Below are positions 48,377 through 52,286 of a stretch of 52,286 nucleotides of DNA, one piece after another. Position numbers and translations under genes: made by a program. The notes under the pieces were generated by a model, which saw nothing but the letters and a program-made list of their open reading frames with translations, was not told the DNA's origin and made no database searches. Numbering within the stretch: the first letter of the stretch is position 1; each line of letters starts with the position of its first letter. This DNA comes from Acanthaster planci (Eukaryota > Echinodermata > Asteroidea > Valvatida > Acanthasteridae), in contig NW_019091553.1 in assembly GCF_001949145.1 (NCBI RefSeq), positions 94,525 to 146,810 of the forward strand, in the 5' to 3' direction.

Positions 48377-48472
48377 CGTAGATTAATCCACAGAATTCTT
48401 GGTACTAATTCGTATTTATGTAAAATTCATACGTTGGATTCCAATGTTTGCACCTTTTGCAAAAATGAAGAG
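48377..48472 (+). pseudogene. Inverted LINE ORF2 fragment (zinc-binding segment)
   Basis: This encodes a HRILGTNSYL stretch and the CTFC cysteine pair of the zinc-binding segment. Its orientation is opposite to the rest of the LINE. Its beginning abuts the beginning of the 3' part within about two bases. Confidence 0.8.
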
Positions 48473-48485
48473 GATGGCGGTAATT
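48473..48485. repeat. LINE target-site duplication, right copy
   Basis: GATGGCGGTAATT, paired with 47917-47929. Confidence 0.75.
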
Positions 48486-49875
48486 TTGATCACAAAAATC
48501 TTGAAGAAAATTTCTCTGCCACTCTCAAATCAGTACAACTGCCTACATCTGATTTCTTGAGATTCCCCTTCTAAAGGCATACAGCTTTTCCTTTATGACA
48601 TTCATGAATGCTGCCATTTTGAACATTAGTAAATGCTCTTCGTTTTCAAGCTTGCCCTGACCCAGTCTTGAAAAATGTCAAGTAAATACTCCAACTCTTT
48701 AGAACTTACTTATATTTATTCATATAAAATGAAGCAACTTCTTATCGTCAAGAACAAGCTTAAAGAGTAAAATGTAAATACTTTTACTTTTTAGCAATTG
48801 CACTGAAGTAAAACCATTTACTCATTATTATTCATATAAACACGAGTAAATGCTTCAAAAATGGTAGTAAAAGCAAATGCTACTTTTTATTCATACGACC
48901 CATTATCCCAATTGTTTGGAGAACTCTATTTTTTTTATAGTTGTATATAGTTTTATAGTTAAATTTCCCACTAAAACAGAGGAAAGTTCCACGTCGGGAA
49001 TGTCATTCAACAACGGATGTGTTCATTTCATGTAGCCTTCGCGTAAAGAATCAGCTCAGTTCATTACAGTCTTTTGAAGAGGGTTTGTACCGCCGTCTTG
49101 GAAAGAGTCATCCCGAAGAAATCTGGTGCGATGCAACTCGTAGTTAACGATATTAAACGGCAATTTCCACTGCTAAGGTACAATTTACAGTAACTTTACC
49201 AATTAGCATCGAAATAGAAATAACTGCTGCCACGCGGTGTGATGGAACAGTCCACTTCGTCATTAAGGCCAATTTTGAGGAAACAGCCAAAACATACATT
49301 AAAAAGGATATGTGTGCAGAATCGGTGAAAATAAACCAGCCCACACAGGCACAAATAACAGATTGCATTCGGGTGGGTGTGTAGCTTACATGTTATGCTT
49401 TGTGTATTTTGTCATAAATACAAGATAGGTTTCTGAAAATTGATCTCAAGTTCTCAACTTTGCCCATTGGCCGATCTGAGTCCATCAAATATAATAGGCT
49501 CTGACAGATGTTGTTCAATGAACTCACCAAATACTTTCCATTGAACCATGTGCCACCAGGACCAACTGCCCGGGCCAGGTGCATTTCGTCACTGCGTTTG
49601 TTTTATTTTATTCTGTTTTGTCGAAATTCTGGGTAGTGTAGATGTTTTAAGGGGCAAACGAAATGTACAGGCATGTTGGGAGATCGGTTCCGATTTTGAG
49701 GTGACGTTTGGCTATAACTTTTGAAGTTTGTCGAGCTGATAAATACAGTGCTGTCGCTTTTTCTTTGAAAAGGAATGTTAACTTTTACAGAGGAAGTATT
49801 TAAGACGACTTTTGTCATTAAACGACTGCCATTCGGTTTCTGTTACTTGGAAATACACGTATTATAGACAGTGCT

Positions 49876-49914
49876 TTGGCGTCATATACGCTTCTGCCGT
49901 ATAAAGGACGCCAA
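49876..49914. repeat. Two-step hairpin (TTGGCGTC and TATACG stems)
   Basis: Outer stem TTGGCGTC / GACGCCAA and inner stem TATACG / CGTATA, separated by one base on one side and three on the other. No gene end is nearby. Confidence 0.7.
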
Positions 49915-51773
49915 TCTACAGGTTTCCAGTCCGTTGGGGGGGGGGGTAATACATTGTTTCAAGAAGGGATCTAACGTACAGGTACTACGTTATATTTAGA
50001 ATGATGGAGTGTTACGCGTACTGCTACCTAGAGTTACAAACGAAACCAGGTCAGGTTTTCAAAGTTACAGCATTCCCATTGGCATATATCCTATCGGAGC
50101 CAGTGGGGTGGACTTCAGGGTAACAAAACCCAGACGTCTTAAAATGCTTCAATTCTTTGAATATCAAGTAGCACAAGTGAAATCCTTGACACTATATTTG
50201 TGTCCAAATTGGGCGTTTCCGTTGAAACTGCTGTTAAACATATGAACCCACAACCTCGCCGTGGGACTGACCCCCGGGATGGTATATTGTTTGTTCAGTA
50301 CAACTCCATCCGAGGGACTGCCTAGTACAGGCCTGAACCACTCAAGAAATCAAGCTATGTGTCATCAACTACAAATAGTTTCACTTCCGAACTGTCTGCG
50401 GTTTTGCATTGTTCAGTGGACGACTGCCATTTTGATGGATATTTATTTGGTTACAAGTACCGGTACCAAGCTTTGAGATGTGCTAATTCGACACTCTTCT
50501 TTCAATAACGAGATACTTTGAATTAAAAGAGGCACATAGTCTTCGACCCATAAAGTAACATCTATGTCGGTGGAGGGGTGGTGAAGGTTAATTCATTCGC
50601 CGATTTGAAGAAGATTTAGAAGACAACAAATAAAAAAAAATTATTCAAGAGACATTTCTAACTTATTGTAACATGCAGAGGTAGAAATTTTATTTCCGTA
50701 TCAATTTAATGTCATCTCGAGAAAAATTCATGTATGGTGTCAAAAGCCACCATCCTGGACAAAATAGTTGGAACACCTTGTGCGAAGCGTGGTGAAAAGA
50801 TCCCACCTCTCCCCTGTTCAATGTTGCGGTCATTTATTGGATCAAGATTAAGCCCAACTTACCGGTACCCAATGAGAAACAACATTGACGGTGGCGAGGG
50901 GGAGGCATGTTCCGACGAGATTTGTCCAGGATTGCAGCAGGACGAGTCCACCTAAGCTTCAAGTACCTCGTGTACACACTAGGAGGCTGATCATCAGTGA
51001 TTATGAATACACGTGCATAAAAGAACATCAAATACGCACTGAGATGTCATCTAAATTACTTTACCCAAATCCTGGTTGCTTAACCTTAAAAGAGCTGAAG
51101 TAGTTTGGACAGCTGGGGGGATCCCGCTGTCCCAAACCCGATTTTATTTGTAATTTGGTATGTATGTAAATACGCTCATCACTACAGATATGAAGTCTGA
51201 AGTCAATCTGACATAGTTATGTTGTTACCGTCATTATTTTGAAGTTCAAGGGCACGTGTGTCCGGTCGCATACATTGAGAACAGTAGTGGAAAAGTCTGT
51301 CTCAGAAAAACTTTTACAGCGTGAGAATAGTACGTTCAATTTTCACAACTGAACTGGACCATACCGATGACTATGTATTCGAACTGCCTCATCAGGCAAG
51401 GTTTTGAAAGAAAAAAAACCCCACATCTTAGGCCATGTAAAAAAAAGGTTATCATCCCCGCCCAACCGTCCAGAATGCCTCCGACCCATGTTTCTATTTC
51501 TATTTTTTATTTTAAAAAAATGGGGGGGGGAGTAAAAAATTTGCACCGAAACATTGAACGAAAAACGATCCCAAGTTTACCCTACGTCTGAGAATTCAAT
51601 TCAGACAAGTTCATTGTCGATCAGAAGGCTGTTCCGTGTATTGGACACGCGCGCCAGGAAAGGGCAAAGCTCTATTCGATCAAGGAGAGCTGGAACGGAA
51701 CAGCACCAATGACTAATCAGACACGACCCCATCAGAATTATTGACTGTGGCTATGACTGCATGCACAAACATA

Positions 51774-51919
51774 CAGTCAAACCTTGTTAACAAGACAACT
51801 TTTAATACAAGAAACAATTGTTTCTCACTGCTTTTTATTACCAATATAAAAGCAAGGTTCCTGTTATAACAAGATAATAGACTAAGTCCCAAGGTCCTCT
51901 TAATACCAGGGTTCGGCTG
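51774..51919. repeat. Small pogo/Tigger-like MITE
   Basis: Starts CAGTCAAACCTTGTTA and ends with the inverted TACCAGGGTTCGGCTG. TA lies on both sides (51772-51773 and 51920-51921). A 146-bp body, CAG ends and a TA target are typical of pogo/Tigger-derived MITEs. It is non-coding. Confidence 0.7.
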
Positions 51920-52286
51920 TACTAGTACCCTGCATAAACTTGCCGTCATTTTAACTCGTGGATTTCTTTTTAAAAAAATCCCCGCTACCCTTCCTTTACA
52001 GGCAAAACAGATGATCATCAATTTCTTTTTACATGGCCAAAACATGACCAAAAACTGAAATACTAAAGAAGTAATCTGGAATTTTCACTTATTAACATCT
52101 CCGAAATGAGACAGGGCCTGCAGGTGTCGTACATGTGCAGGTTTAAATGCTTACTTTCCAACCGATGACATTCTTTCGTTAATATTATTCCCCCTCCGTG
52201 TCGAATTCTAGGTGTTTTTGTACAAACCTAGAAAAAACTTCACGTCTGCGAAATATTCCATGCACACAAACAGCACTACATTCCTG

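Larger units (their letters stand above)
47930..48472 (-). mobile_element. 5'-truncated, 5'-inverted LINE (L1/Tx1-like 3' end)
   Basis: The 3' part on the - strand (48374-47930) encodes EETLIYVFC, then after a one-base frame change QFFWSTIVDWI, LLLFGVV, LNLILLVARFYIYKMK, EKYLASING and KW before TAA. This is the C-terminal region after the RT in L1/Tx1-type LINEs. A 3' UTR with AATAAA (47955-47950) follows. The 5' part is inverted: + strand 48377-48472 encodes RRLIHRILGTNSYLCKI and VCTFCKNEE, the piece that should directly precede EETLI. 13-bp target-site duplications flank the whole. Confidence 0.85.
47634..48904. repeat. Foldback element, AATGGGTCGTAT ends, hosting a LINE
   Basis: AATGGGTCGTATAAATA at 47634 is inverted as TTCATACGACCCATT at 48890-48904. 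Subterminal AGTAAAAGCATTTAC-like words recur in both orientations on both sides (47690-47770 and 48700-48880). Without the LINE and its duplicated target the body is about 0.7 kb, with no coding capacity. Confidence 0.65.
43335..52286. other. Intergenic or unassigned right flank
   Basis: No conserved exon was recognised on either strand. It holds the foldback element and LINE near 47.6-48.9 kb, a hairpin at 49876-49914 and a small foldback element at 51774-51919. Near 44223-44470 an AT/GC mosaic ends in TTAGCTACGCCCC, resembling an hAT-like terminus, with no matching partner that I trust. The remaining stretches show nothing I can name. Confidence 0.55.

Noticed and set aside
50009-50476. Two + strand frames near 50 kb as exons
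   Set aside because: No conserved domain or convincing splice sites.
51360-51410. CTGATGAGGCAG on the - strand as a third hammerhead
   Set aside because: There is no helix II partner strand followed by GAAA.

Overview
This is eukaryotic genomic DNA, AT-rich and intron-rich, most likely from a marine invertebrate deuterostome. An echinoderm such as a sea urchin fits best, but that is inferred from repeat style only: palindromic TAGGCCTA and ACATGTACATGT words, many foldback DNA transposons, and DIRS and Penelope-type elements. There are no operons, ribosome-binding sites or CRISPR arrays. A 473-base run of N at 16149-16621 is an assembly gap.

Two host genes can be supported, both on the + strand and arranged tail to head. 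(1) The last two coding exons of the class III phosphatidylinositol 3-kinase catalytic subunit (VPS34/PIK3C3) lie at 1351-1476 and 2499-2513, with a polyadenylation signal at 2677. (2) A complete seven-exon arrestin-domain-containing (alpha-arrestin/ARRDC-like) gene runs from 10805 to 42756. Its exons splice in phase into 390 residues, with a PPTY motif near the C terminus. No host gene is recognised from about 43.4 kb to the end.

The rest is intronic or intergenic and heavily loaded with mobile DNA. Intron 1 of the ARRDC gene holds a hammerhead-ribozyme-like motif (11339-11387, - strand), foldback elements, and a long-TIR element (15780-18897) with a second TA-flanked long-TIR element inside it (17051-18363). 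Intron 2 holds a larger relative of that second element (23475-28892). It is interrupted by a Tc1/IS630-like transposon (23973-27864) that carries a broken DDE transposase and is itself interrupted by a palindromic element (25886-26472). Intron 3 holds a decayed DIRS-like retroelement on the - strand with inverted terminal repeats (29270-32735), gag-like, RT-RNase H and partial tyrosine-recombinase segments. Intron 6 holds a Penelope-like remnant (37020-37881, -), a second hammerhead-like motif downstream of it (36402-36449, -), and a minisatellite of about 1.1 kb with 20-bp units (38044-39190). Downstream of the gene, a 5'-inverted LINE insertion with target-site duplications (47930-48472) sits inside a foldback element.

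The two host genes look ordinary. The most interesting material is the mobile DNA: hammerhead-like cores in two places, a three-level nested insertion whose empty site is preserved in a second copy, and a twin-priming inversion in a LINE that can be read to within a few bases.
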